Positions 7,078 to 15,146 of a stretch of 64,000 bases of DNA are shown in pieces. Numbering within the stretch: the stretch's first letter is position 1; every line of letters starts with the position of its first letter. The translations under genes and the position numbers were made by a program. Source of the DNA: JBLWXV01 sp048267245. Lineage in GTDB: Bacteria; Bdellovibrionota; Bacteriovoracia; Bacteriovoracales; Bacteriovoracaceae. Under the pieces are notes generated by a model. That model did not search any database. It saw only the letters and a program-made list of their open reading frames with translations, and had not been told where the DNA came from. The DNA lies in the NCBI GenBank assembly GCA_048267245.1, contig JBLWXV010000001.1:1426001-1490000 (forward strand), in the 5' to 3' direction.

Positions 7078-8331
7078 ATGCTAGAGATTCAAAACTTAGA
7101 AAAGAAAGTGTGTCGTGGGGTTTCCTTCTTTGATGTTAAAAAGAATGCGTCCACTGAAGAATTTCCCAACCTCTTTTCGCGCTATCTAAAAAGTTTTGGA
7201 GATATTTACTTTTGGGAGAAGGGCAACTTTCATGTGATCACCAAAGCTGCCCACGCCAAAGAGATTCTCACCTCTGATAATTTTAGTGCTAACCGGGCAC
7301 CTTTCTTTATATCTCGCATGCCCAATATGGATTTGAATCTCATTAAGGACTTCTTTTCAGTTGTGAGTAAAATGATGGTAATGAGTGATGACCAAGATCA
7401 TGGGCTAAAGCGAAAAGTAGCCGCGGGTGGATTTGAAGAGCATATATTAAACAATTTTAAGTCAAAGCTCTCACTCACTGTGGAGTCATTGTTAGATCAG
7501 GTTGATGTGAGTGAACCTTTTGATTTTGCGCAGATGATTGCAAGAAAACTTCCTGCAACAGTACTCGCAGATCTCTTCTCTATTGAAGAACATCGCCGTG
7601 AGGAGTTTCTCGAGTGGTCAGGGATTATGACAGGTTTCTTTGGTGGAGCCTCTCAATATCAAAATGAAGATGGAATTGAAGTGAATGAGGCCGCGAGAAA
7701 CTTAAAGGATTTCTTCAGTCATTTAATTAAAGAACGTGAAGGAAATCTCGGCCATGACTACGTATCGCTCTCAATCAGGGCCGCGAGAGAACTTGGACTG
7801 AGTGAAGAGGATCTAATCTCTCAACTCATAATGATGCTCGTTGCTGGTATGGCCACTACAACAGATCAGATTAACAATATAATCTACCAACTCGCTCTGC
7901 ATCCTGAGATTCAGGATGAGATTCGAAGCAATCCAAAGCTTCTTAGTGGCGCACTTGAAGAGTGTAAGAGATTTGATCCGGCGGTCACATTTATTTTTAG
8001 GATTGCGAGAAAAAGTACTGTGATTGGTGGCCAACCGATTGAGGTGGGTGACGTTATGTTTATTTCAACCCATCTCATTAATCGCGATCTTCCCGATGAG
8101 TTTCGACCTAACACTCTTGACATCCATAGGAGAGTTAATCACTTCGCCTACGGCCACGGGCCTCACTACTGTATTGGCGCTCGACTAGGGCGCATGGAGA
8201 TGATGGAACTCTTTTCTCAGTTTTTCTCTAAGCTCCCTCGCTTTGTGCTTGATCCCGAGCGAGAATCCATTCGCGATCATTACTCACTTTCATTTTCAGG
8301 CTTTAAAGAGTTGCACCTGAGGTTTTTATGA
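7078..8331 (+). CDS. Cytochrome P450 of the isonitrile cluster
   Basis: 417 residues, a soluble bacterial-type P450 with no membrane anchor. The heme loop is FAYGHGPHYCIGARLGR with the Cys ligand at about residue 365, and the K-helix ExxR is E295-C-K-R298. The I-helix reads AGMATTTDQ (256-264), where most P450s have AG-x-(E/D)-TT; here the acidic residue is Ala, while the Thr pair is kept. It needs external ferredoxin/reductase partners, and none is encoded nearby. The last four bases overlap the start of the next gene. In yeast an isonitrile synthase (Dit1) pairs with a P450 (Dit2), so a tailoring or coupling role is plausible. Confidence 0.92.
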   Translation: MLEIQNLEKKVCRGVSFFDVKKNASTEEFPNLFSRYLKSFGDIYFWEKGNFHVITKAAHAKEILTSDNFSANRAPFFISRMPNMDLNLIKDFFSVVSKMMVMSDDQDHGLKRKVAAGGFEEHILNNFKSKLSLTVESLLDQVDVSEPFDFAQMIARKLPATVLADLFSIEEHRREEFLEWSGIMTGFFGGASQYQNEDGIEVNEAARNLKDFFSHLIKEREGNLGHDYVSLSIRAARELGLSEEDLISQLIMMLVAGMATTTDQINNIIYQLALHPEIQDEIRSNPKLLSGALEECKRFDPAVTFIFRIARKSTVIGGQPIEVGDVMFISTHLINRDLPDEFRPNTLDIHRRVNHFAYGHGPHYCIGARLGRMEMMELFSQFFSKLPRFVLDPERESIRDHYSLSFSGFKELHLRFL

Positions 8332-8918
8332 TTGAAAGATATTGGTCAGAGGTATTTGGAAAATTTGAAGTTTCGCCTGGGAAATTTGAGATTCCTGGAT
8401 TTCCAGAGCCTTTAATGTCCGTGCATTTTGGAAAACAAAATATTGTCGGAGAGAGTCGTGATGACTCAGTTCTTCGCTTCTTTTTGTGCGAGTTTGATAA
8501 TTCAGAATTTTCACCCTCTGCCCACAAGTGCGAGAGCGAGCCTCTTGAAGCTAGTCTCTCAAGCCAGGAGTTTTGGGACTTTCAAAAGGAGGAGGGGCCA
8601 GAGAGCTATGAATTTATGAGCAGGTTTCTTCCCTTTGTTCTTGGCAAATCTAAGGGCAATTATATTCACTACTTTATTCGAACTAATAATGTTCTAAGCG
8701 CCTCAGTGATTGTTGGGGTGAGTACCAGCAGCGCTCTCTTTATTAATGGTCTCGTTGCCAAAAAAGAGCGGGGAAGGGCAATGGCGAAATCGATTTTTGA
8801 GTGCGCTAGAGCGGATCTCTCTCCCATGCCAGTCTTTTTCTGGACTAAGCACCCATTTTTAAAGCTTGGTGCAGATAGGGTTATTCCCTATGAACTGCTT
8901 ACAAGCGGAGCTTTCTAA
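8328..8918 (+). CDS. GNAT-like protein, last gene of the isonitrile operon
   Basis: 196 residues, starting at the ATGA overlap with the P450 stop. The C-terminal half resembles the second half of a GNAT domain: SASVIVGVSTSSALFINGLV forms two strands, KKERGRAMAKSIFECAR could be the CoA-binding loop and helix, and HPFLKLGADRVIPYELL a final strand-helix. The N-terminal half is not recognisable. Its position suggests acylation, self-protection, or loading of the cluster product, but this is inference from context only. Confidence 0.5.
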   Translation: MIERYWSEVFGKFEVSPGKFEIPGFPEPLMSVHFGKQNIVGESRDDSVLRFFLCEFDNSEFSPSAHKCESEPLEASLSSQEFWDFQKEEGPESYEFMSRFLPFVLGKSKGNYIHYFIRTNNVLSASVIVGVSTSSALFINGLVAKKERGRAMAKSIFECARADLSPMPVFFWTKHPFLKLGADRVIPYELLTSGAF

Positions 8919-8998
8919 CTCACACTTTTTTATAGGGTCTCTTCATAAAGGATGTGACAACAACTAAGTTAATTCCAAACCTCTCTCCGGAGCTAAGT

Positions 8999-9505
8999 AT
9001 GCATAAACTATTGATTTTGATGGGGCTAGTCTCCCTTAGCACTACACTTAGTGCGAAAACATCTCCTGCACCTGAAGGCGTCTTTAATTGTCCGATCTCT
9101 TTTGAAGAGAGAGTGGAAATTTCGATTGAACCCGGTGAAGACTTTCCAAGCTTCCACGGCCTGATTACACCCAGAGCTCGCACTGAGGTTTTGAAAATTG
9201 AATTTTCAAAGGATTCGAATAATTTGCTCGCAAAGGTTCTCAATCCAGGCGCCCTTCCTAATATTCTCTTGATTAATTCTGATCAGTATTTCAACCAAAG
9301 TCCTTGGTCATATATTGACGAAGAAGATGGTCTCATTCGCTATAGTATCGATTGGCATCAGACTTGGTACTTTGGTTCTACAGTGAGAATTGACACCTTT
9401 GGTGTGAATGCAAGCGGTGAACTCAAACTAGATCTGAACTTTGATGACAACGATGGTTGGTCATACGACCTTCGCGCTGTTACATGTACGCCAAGCCTTA
9501 ACTAA
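8999..9505 (+). CDS. Secreted protein of unknown function
   Basis: 168 residues from the ATG at 8999, which follows CCGGAG and opens a signal peptide (MHKLLILMGLVSLSTTLSAK). The longer frame from 8954 would bury that signal. The mature protein is acidic and Trp/Asp-rich toward the end (DDNDGWSYDLRAVTC), with one Cys near each end (FNCPISF and AVTCTP) that could pair. I do not recognise a family. It lies on the same strand as the isonitrile operon, 80 bases after it, and is followed by a strong hairpin. Confidence 0.6.
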   Translation: MHKLLILMGLVSLSTTLSAKTSPAPEGVFNCPISFEERVEISIEPGEDFPSFHGLITPRARTEVLKIEFSKDSNNLLAKVLNPGALPNILLINSDQYFNQSPWSYIDEEDGLIRYSIDWHQTWYFGSTVRIDTFGVNASGELKLDLNFDDNDGWSYDLRAVTCTPSLN

Positions 9506-9513
9506 TATTTGAC

Positions 9514-9541
9514 GGCCCTTTTCCCTAAAGGGCCTCTCTCT
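9514..9541 (+). terminator. Hairpin terminator after the secreted-protein gene
   Basis: GGCCCTTT (9514-9521) pairs exactly with AAAGGGCC (9527-9534) around a five-base loop, followed by a pyrimidine run TCTCTCT rather than a pure T tract. It probably ends transcripts from the isonitrile operon and the secreted-protein gene. Confidence 0.6.
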
Positions 9542-9584
9542 GTAGAATGAGCGGGAAGTTTCACACACTCCAAAAGGAGAGGTT

Positions 9585-10631
9585 ATGAAAGTACCCGCTT
9601 ATGCTGCACTCTCAGCTCAAGAAGATCTCACCGGCTTTGAAATAGAGCGCCGGGAAGTGACGAAGAATGACGTGGCCATTGATATTGAATACTGCGGTGT
9701 TTGTCACAGTGATATTCACTCCGCTCGCAATGAGTGGGGGTGGACTCATTATCCGGTGGTACCTGGGCATGAAATTATCGGACGAGTGAAGTCTGTGGGA
9801 GCCTCGGTGACTAAGTATCGGCCAGGTGATCTTGTGGGCGTGGGCTGTCTTGTCGAGTCTTGTCGCCAGTGCAGCGCTTGTGAAGAGCATCTTGAGCAGT
9901 ACTGTGAGAAGGGAGCGACCATGACCTATGGTTCAGAAGACCCGACTTTTGGTGGAATTACTCACGGTGGCTATTCTACTGAGATTGTGGTCAATCAAGA
10001 CTTTGTCCTTAGAGTTCCAAGTAATATCGATATCAGGGGAGCTGCTCCACTATTATGCGCGGGAATTACAACTTGGTCCCCATTAAAGCACTGGAACGTA
10101 GGTAAGGGGCAGAGAGTGGGAGTCATAGGTCTGGGAGGTCTTGGACATATGGGAGTAAAGTTCGCTCACGCCATGGGTGCCACTGTTGTGATGATCACTC
10201 GCTCGGCGGGTAAGGCAGAGGATGCAAGGGCGCTTGGTGCCGATGAGGTCTTGCTCTCAACTGATGAAGAGGCGATGAAGCGAAATGCGGCCAGTTTTGA
10301 TTTCCTCCTCAATACCATTCCTGTTAAGCACGATCTCAACCCATATATTGAACTTCTAAGGCGAGACGCGACGATGGTCATTGTGGGAGCAATCGAGCCC
10401 GTTGAGCCAGTCCACGGAGCAGGACTCGTAATGAAGCGGCGTCAGATTGCGGGCTCTCTCATTGGGGGAATTAAAGAGACTCAAGAGATGCTCGACTTTT
10501 GTGGTGAGCACGATATTATTTCCGATCACGAAGTCATCCACATGCAAGATATCAATGCGGCCTATGAGCGAATGATTAAGGGGGATGTGAAGTACCGCTT
10601 TGTTATCGATATGAAGTCTTTAAAGAATTAA
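9585..10631 (+). CDS. Zinc-dependent alcohol dehydrogenase (YahK/cinnamyl alcohol type)
   Basis: 348 residues of the medium-chain dehydrogenase family. Catalytic zinc ligands lie in CGVCHSDIH and PGHEIIG. The structural zinc lobe shows its four cysteines in CLVESCRQCSACEEHLEQYC. The NAD(P) Rossmann motif is GVIGLGGLGHMGVKFA. The order and spacing match YahK/AdhC-type NADP-dependent aldehyde reductases, which reduce many aldehydes. AAAGGAGAGG precedes the ATG. It is a single-gene unit whose end overlaps the convergent YdjM-like gene by 12 bases. Confidence 0.9.
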   Translation: MKVPAYAALSAQEDLTGFEIERREVTKNDVAIDIEYCGVCHSDIHSARNEWGWTHYPVVPGHEIIGRVKSVGASVTKYRPGDLVGVGCLVESCRQCSACEEHLEQYCEKGATMTYGSEDPTFGGITHGGYSTEIVVNQDFVLRVPSNIDIRGAAPLLCAGITTWSPLKHWNVGKGQRVGVIGLGGLGHMGVKFAHAMGATVVMITRSAGKAEDARALGADEVLLSTDEEAMKRNAASFDFLLNTIPVKHDLNPYIELLRRDATMVIVGAIEPVEPVHGAGLVMKRRQIAGSLIGGIKETQEMLDFCGEHDIISDHEVIHMQDINAAYERMIKGDVKYRFVIDMKSLKN

Positions 10632-11657
10632 TTTTTCCTCTGCACTCAATTCCTTTCCAAGCATCATTTTAAGCATAATCGTGCGGTCCACTTTTCCAGT
10701 GGGCCGCTCAATAAGATAGTAGACGTGCTCCTGGGGATTTTCTTTTGGCACAATAGACCAAAGGGGACGAGTACCTTGTGGAAGAACTGAAAACCTCACA
10801 TCTATCACTGCTCCTCTTCTAAACCCAATCAAAGCATCAGAAAAGAAGCTAAAGCGATCGATATCTTTTGCAGCAACGCTCTCAGAGGGAAGAGTGGGAT
10901 AGTCGCGCTCGCGCTTAAAGACGGGGATGTCACCACCTTGATAGTGCTTGGTCCATGGGCCCAAGGCAAAGATGGCGTCGGTATAGAAGAGTCCATTGGT
11001 CTGATAGACTGTGCGCCAGAGGTGCCCGTTAAGGAGAGTGGGCTTAACGAGCAGATTCTCAATTTCATGACCACGCTCTTTGGCAATTTCCGTAATCCTC
11101 TGGGTTGCCACGGTTCGATTCATAAAATTAAAACTGAAGATGAGAATCATCCAGCCGCATAAAAAGCCCAACATTCGATTTGAATTCTTAGAGAGCCCCC
11201 AGAGCGTAATGGCGATTATGGGGAGGGTAAAAAATGGATCAACGACTGCCATTAAATTGAGCGAGACACGGGTCAGAGAAAAGGGAAGAAAAAGTGAAGT
11301 CCCATAATTTGTAAGAGCGTCTAAGGGGGCGTGTGTGGCGTAGCCAAGTAAGCAGCACAGATAGAGCTCTTTTGCGCCGAGTTCCTGGTTCTTAAAAGCT
11401 TTTAAAATAGGTGAGAGGACAAGTGCCGCTACCAGCGCTCCAATAGGAATAAAAAAGAGAGAGTGAGTGAAAGCGCGGTGATAGTCGAGAGTGAGTAGCG
11501 GATCGATATTAGATCTAATGAGTACGTCGAGGTCGGCCATCATGCCAGCGACAAAGCCCACGATATAGAGAGTCTTAGTCTTCTTGATAGGGGCGTTCTT
11601 CTTTCTCATCGCCAAAGCGGCGGTGCCTCCGAGAAGGCCTTGTGTAATTGGATCCAT
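10620..11657 (-). CDS. YdjM-like membrane-bound metal-dependent hydrolase (DUF457)
   Basis: 345 residues. The N-terminus MDPITQGLLGGTAALA and the following HRAFTHSLFFIPIGA and GYATHAPLDALTNYGT segments carry the His/Asp residues conserved in YdjM (DUF457) proteins. The first 190 residues hold about four to five hydrophobic helices, and a soluble C-terminal domain of about 150 residues follows. In E. coli ydjM is LexA-controlled, and the enzymatic reaction is not established. No SOS box is evident to me upstream. Confidence 0.8.
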   Translation of the reverse strand: MDPITQGLLGGTAALAMRKKNAPIKKTKTLYIVGFVAGMMADLDVLIRSNIDPLLTLDYHRAFTHSLFFIPIGALVAALVLSPILKAFKNQELGAKELYLCCLLGYATHAPLDALTNYGTSLFLPFSLTRVSLNLMAVVDPFFTLPIIAITLWGLSKNSNRMLGFLCGWMILIFSFNFMNRTVATQRITEIAKERGHEIENLLVKPTLLNGHLWRTVYQTNGLFYTDAIFALGPWTKHYQGGDIPVFKRERDYPTLPSESVAAKDIDRFSFFSDALIGFRRGAVIDVRFSVLPQGTRPLWSIVPKENPQEHVYYLIERPTGKVDRTIMLKMMLGKELSAEEKLIL

Positions 11658-11668
11658 GAAGAGAGTAT

Positions 11669-11702
11669 AAAAAAAAAGGGGTGATCAAACAATCACCCCT
11701 TT
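11669..11702 (-). terminator. Rho-independent terminator of the 29-residue-repeat protein gene
   Basis: Read on the minus strand, AAAGGGGTGAT pairs exactly with ATCACCCCTTT around a six-base loop and runs into an uninterrupted tract of T. It sits 7 bases after the stop of the gene at 11709 and just ahead of the next minus-strand gene, separating the two. Confidence 0.9.
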
Positions 11703-11708
11703 CATTTA

Positions 11709-12404
11709 TTAATTGGCCATTTGCTTCACACAATCGAGTTGATAGAAGGTATTTGAACTTGTCTCAAGGCATGAGCGAATCACTTTTGCTTGAACTCTTC
11801 CAGCTCCGGCAACTCCAACACACTGAGCGGCGTAGGTAGAATTTTGAATTTCACTACAGGCCTTAACCTGAGCAGTGCTGGCACCGGTTTCTCCAGCGCT
11901 CTTAACGCACTCTAGGGCGTAGAAAGTGTTAGAGATTTTAGTACAGGCATCAATCGTCCTAGCTTCGATTCTAAATTGTTTGGCATAACCAGCGCAGTTC
12001 TTAGCATAGATAGAATTTGAAATACCTGAACAGGCGCGAACTGATTCTGCTAGATCAAAAATAGGAGTTGGGGCCGGTCTAGTGAGATCATCAATTCTTC
12101 TTTGAAGATCAAAAACCTGATTTCTCAGTGAATCGTTCTCACGTTCAAGATGATCGACATCACCTAAGAGAGTATTGACTTGTTCGCGAAGGACGCGGTT
12201 TTCTTCAAGTAGGATACTGCGACCATCTCTGTCTACGCGACAGCTTTGAAGCTCTTCACTGGTTAGGCGAAGTTCTTGTCTGGTTTGCTCGAGGCGGTTT
12301 TGGCAGCGAGCGATCGCTTGCGAATCGCCAAATTCAACGCGAATTCCTTGGGCAAAGGCAGTTGTAGAAATAAGAGCAAGTGTGACGAGTGCTAGTCTTT
12401 TCAT
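11709..12404 (-). CDS. Secreted coiled-coil protein with 29-residue cysteine repeats
   Basis: 231 residues. A signal peptide (MKRLALVTLALISTTAFAQ) is followed by a coiled coil over about residues 30-108, rich in Leu/Glu/Arg heptads (LEENRVLREQVNTLLGDVDH), a Pro-rich hinge (RPAPTPIF), and then three complete 29-residue repeats plus a partial fourth (122-231). Each repeat has the plan (V/I)xxC-x-x-I-x-N-(S/T)-x-Y-A-x-x-C-(V/A), with Cys at positions 4 and 16. I know no characterised function. The architecture suggests an oligomeric periplasmic or surface protein. A strong terminator follows. Confidence 0.75.
   Translation of the reverse strand: MKRLALVTLALISTTAFAQGIRVEFGDSQAIARCQNRLEQTRQELRLTSEELQSCRVDRDGRSILLEENRVLREQVNTLLGDVDHLERENDSLRNQVFDLQRRIDDLTRPAPTPIFDLAESVRACSGISNSIYAKNCAGYAKQFRIEARTIDACTKISNTFYALECVKSAGETGASTAQVKACSEIQNSTYAAQCVGVAGAGRVQAKVIRSCLETSSNTFYQLDCVKQMAN
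11712..12041 (-). repeat. Tandem repeats coding for 29-residue units
   Basis: Three full units of 87 bases and a shortened fourth encode the Cys-x11-Cys repeats of the secreted coiled-coil protein. They are clear at the protein level but divergent at the DNA level, which points to old duplications rather than recent slippage. Confidence 0.8.
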
Positions 12405-12486
12405 ATTCCCCCCTGGATTTTAGACTGTGGGGTCATATAGCACAGCGTTGTTTTCTACTGGTAAGCGTAGGTAAATTTTATAGAAA

Positions 12487-13512
12487 TTATTGCACTGGTC
12501 TCTTCGTTAAGCGCTCTTTGAGGACTTTTTTGACTTCGTCTTCCTGAGAGTCGAGCTCATCCATGATTTCAAGGCCTAGCATGGTCTCAATAAGGTCTTC
12601 CATGGTGATGATACCGCTAAATTGACCACTTTCATTAATGACTGCGGCGATATGTTCTCTTCTTTCTAGCAGCTTAAAAAAGAGTTTATTTACCGTCAGA
12701 GATTGCGAGACGATGAGCATTGGCTTAGAGAGCTCGGCCAGAGTGGGGTTCATACCCATCGCCTTGGTCTTAAGCATTTGATTTCTTAGGACATAGCCCT
12801 TCAGGTCATCTTCGTCCACGCCAAAGAGTGGGATGCGTGAGTAGTCGTTGTCTGAATCTCTCTTAAAGGCATCCTCAACCGTATCGCCCACATGTAGGCC
12901 ATAGACCTCCGCCTTGGGGGTGCATACCTGCTTAATTTTAATATTTCTAAAGAGCATCAGGTTCTTTAGGAATTGGTGCTCGGCCTTTTCAATGACTCCA
13001 TCGTGAAGTCCCATATCGGCAACTGCCGAAATTTCTTCTCTACTCAAGGCCTGAGTGCCGTGCCCTTTAAACATTCGAGTGAGTAGTTCAGACATCCACA
13101 CTAAGGGAATAGAAGTCCAGATCATAAGGGGAAGAATTCTTCCGGTAAAGCCAATCAGGCTCTTCCAGTAAGTTGCTCCAATCGACTTGGGAATGATCTC
13201 ACTAAATATGAGAATTCCAAGTGTGAGAATCGCTGAGAAAATGGCGAGGGCCTCACTGCCAAAGAGAACTTGGGCCTGGGCCCCAGCTCCTGCTGCACCG
13301 ATAGTATGGGCGATAGTATTAAAGGAGAGAATCGCTGCAAGTGGGCGATCAATGTCATTTTTTAGAAAGGCCAGTCGCTTATAGAGATTTGGCTTTGCGA
13401 GTTTGAGTGATTCTAAATAGGAGGGGGTAATACTCAGGAGCGCTGCCTCTAGAAGAGAACACAGGAATGAGACACAGAGTGATAGAGCGATAAAGAAAAT
13501 CAGCAGGGTCAA
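12487..13512 (-). CDS. CNNM/CorC-type membrane protein with CBS pair (hemolysin-C family)
   Basis: 341 residues. The N-terminal 150 residues form a DUF21 transmembrane domain (FIALSLCVSFLCSLLEAALLS; FSEIIPKSIGATYW), typical of CNNM-type magnesium/cobalt transport proteins. Two CBS domains follow (about 195-255 and 262-320, with TPKAEVYGL and GIITMEDLIETMLG). The large CorC_HlyC C-terminal domain appears to be missing, since the protein ends soon after the second CBS. The start is a TTG with GAGAG in front. It probably exports or senses Mg2+; the role is inferred from the family. Confidence 0.85.
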   Translation of the reverse strand: MTLLIFFIALSLCVSFLCSLLEAALLSITPSYLESLKLAKPNLYKRLAFLKNDIDRPLAAILSFNTIAHTIGAAGAGAQAQVLFGSEALAIFSAILTLGILIFSEIIPKSIGATYWKSLIGFTGRILPLMIWTSIPLVWMSELLTRMFKGHGTQALSREEISAVADMGLHDGVIEKAEHQFLKNLMLFRNIKIKQVCTPKAEVYGLHVGDTVEDAFKRDSDNDYSRIPLFGVDEDDLKGYVLRNQMLKTKAMGMNPTLAELSKPMLIVSQSLTVNKLFFKLLERREHIAAVINESGQFSGIITMEDLIETMLGLEIMDELDSQEDEVKKVLKERLTKRPVQ

Positions 13513-13576
13513 AGGTACTCTCTTTTTTTATTTAGAGCTATTGAACCATGAAAAAAGCGTTTTTGTAAGAGAAGAA

Positions 13577-13602
13577 GGCCCTTACTAAGATTTGTAAGGG
13601 CC
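13577..13602 (-). terminator. Terminator hairpin after the cysteine-repeat protein gene
   Basis: GGCCCTTAC pairs exactly with GTAAGGGCC around an eight-base loop. On the minus strand it is followed by a pyrimidine run (TTCTTCTCTT). It lies 16 bases after the stop at 13618. Confidence 0.7.
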
Positions 13603-13617
13603 ATTTGAGACTAAGTC

Positions 13618-14919
13618 TTATTCTTTAGATGGACGAGCGCTAAATGCACTTGTCTTGGTTGTCTCTACTTCAGAAGCGTTGAGAAGTTCACTTGGAAGCT
13701 TAACTTCAGCAGTAATTCTGACATCGTAGATATGTTGCTTGAAAACTCCACGCGAGAGATCAAGACCAAATTGACGACCGAGATCGATATCAACTTTCGT
13801 CTTATTTCCCGAGTCTCTCAGGGTGTACTGACCGGCCTTCAATTCTTTACTAAGTTCAGTTTCACCTTCGCGAGAGATCTTAATAAAGAGCTTAAGTGCA
13901 GCTGGGTTTTCAACTTTACCTAGCTTGAAACTAAGAGATTTCTGGCCGAGGTAGAAATCACTTGCTGAAGTTTTTACTGGAGCAAGTAGGGCGCCAGTAT
14001 TTTGAAGTCTTACTTTAACCGTGCCGTTAATTGAAGTTTCGGCGCCGTTAGTATCCACTTCAAGATTTCGTGAAGCAACGAGAAGCTTTGGCGTATCAGA
14101 ATTATCTTTGGCGGTAAGAATGAGTCGACCACCTGAGACTACTTTGGCCGTAATGCTGGCCTTGGCCCCTTTTGTGGCCCCAGAGAATTCAAAGTCTACG
14201 TTTGCATTTACTTTCTCAGCAACGGCTTCATACGGCTCTTTTACTGTGCGCTGACAAGCATAGGTCTGTGTCTCGTAAACAGGAACTTGACGACATACCC
14301 ATTCGTTATAAGGAATTTGCTGACAGTCTTGGCGTGAAGGAACCCAGTCACACTGGCGACGAGTTACTGTGCGACAAACGCGATCAGTATAGGGAACTTG
14401 ACGACAAACTTGACGACCTGGCTCATTGTCACAAACTTGGCGACCTGGTTCTGTACGGCAGATTTGCTCACCCGGCTGAGTGGCACATACGCGAGCACCA
14501 TTTCTTCTTGTTGTACAAACTTGGCGAGGAGGACCGGTGCGACAAACTTGGCGTCCGGGCTCTGTGCGACAGATGCGGCGACCTGGCTCATGACGACAGT
14601 CTTGGCGGTAGCGAGTGACGATGTCACAGTCTTGCTCGGGAACGTCATAGCAATTATTGTAGCCAGGAACTGTGCGGCACTCTTGGCGATAGCGAGTTTC
14701 GTTTCCACACTGCTCGCGCTCGCCGACTTGAACCTGTCTCTCACAAGTAGTGTCGATGGTGCGATCGCGGTAGCGCGTTTCTGTGCGTACAAGTTCAAGC
14801 AAAATGTTTTCTGAGTTTTGCCCATCAAAACTAAAGGTGCGCTCTGAGCTCTTTTCGCTCGCGCTCACAAGTCCTGCCAAAAGCAAAACGAGCATAGGTA
14901 ACGCCATCAATGTCTTCAT
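13618..14919 (-). CDS. Secreted cysteine/arginine-repeat protein
   Basis: 433 residues from the ATG at 14919, which has GGGAGA in front and opens a signal peptide (MKTLMALPMLVLLLAGLVSA). Residues about 59-222 hold 18 cysteines at intervals of mostly 8-10 residues. They sit in a degenerate repeat of the type C-R-x-x-P-G-R-Q-V, interspersed with RYR-Q-x-C units. The last 180 residues are cysteine-free and look like beta-strand repeats (VNANVDFEFSGATKGAKAS; LSFKLGKVENPAALKLF). It is strongly basic in the repeat region. I know no characterised relative. Export and disulfide bonding are inferred. Confidence 0.75.
   Translation of the reverse strand: MKTLMALPMLVLLLAGLVSASEKSSERTFSFDGQNSENILLELVRTETRYRDRTIDTTCERQVQVGEREQCGNETRYRQECRTVPGYNNCYDVPEQDCDIVTRYRQDCRHEPGRRICRTEPGRQVCRTGPPRQVCTTRRNGARVCATQPGEQICRTEPGRQVCDNEPGRQVCRQVPYTDRVCRTVTRRQCDWVPSRQDCQQIPYNEWVCRQVPVYETQTYACQRTVKEPYEAVAEKVNANVDFEFSGATKGAKASITAKVVSGGRLILTAKDNSDTPKLLVASRNLEVDTNGAETSINGTVKVRLQNTGALLAPVKTSASDFYLGQKSLSFKLGKVENPAALKLFIKISREGETELSKELKAGQYTLRDSGNKTKVDIDLGRQFGLDLSRGVFKQHIYDVRITAEVKLPSELLNASEVETTKTSAFSARPSKE
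14254..14745 (-). repeat. Degenerate tandem repeat encoding Cys-Arg-x-x-Pro-Gly-Arg units
   Basis: About 490 bases encode 18 cysteines spaced at a quasi-regular 8-10 residues (24-30 bases). Several copies code for the same CRTEPGRQVC core. Because the period is regular and the units are similar, short identical DNA words recur across this stretch. It is a coding repeat, not a CRISPR. Confidence 0.8.
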
Positions 14920-15146
14920 CTTTTCTCCCTTAAGTGTGGTCACTATGACTTTTTTTCTTGTGCACTTTCTATCCATAGCAAAAAGGAAACCATAACGCAC
15001 GGATATATAGGGAAGCGTTAGTGGTATGAAAAAAGGTATGGGCTTGTGCGTTATTCATTGCAAAATAGCCGATCAAATTGTCCCTGGTGCCAAGCTGGCC
15101 ACAAGAGAGTGCGAGCGCTAGGCTTTAGTTTTAAGGAAGGTCGCTG

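Noticed and set aside
11105..11125. GGTTCGATTC word like a tRNA T-loop
   Set aside because: It lies inside the YdjM-like coding sequence; no acceptor stem or anticodon arm can be drawn around it.
14254..14745. Quasi-regular short repeats that could suggest a CRISPR array
   Set aside because: The period is 24-30 bases without unique spacers, and the stretch is fully coding on the minus strand with a regular cysteine pattern.
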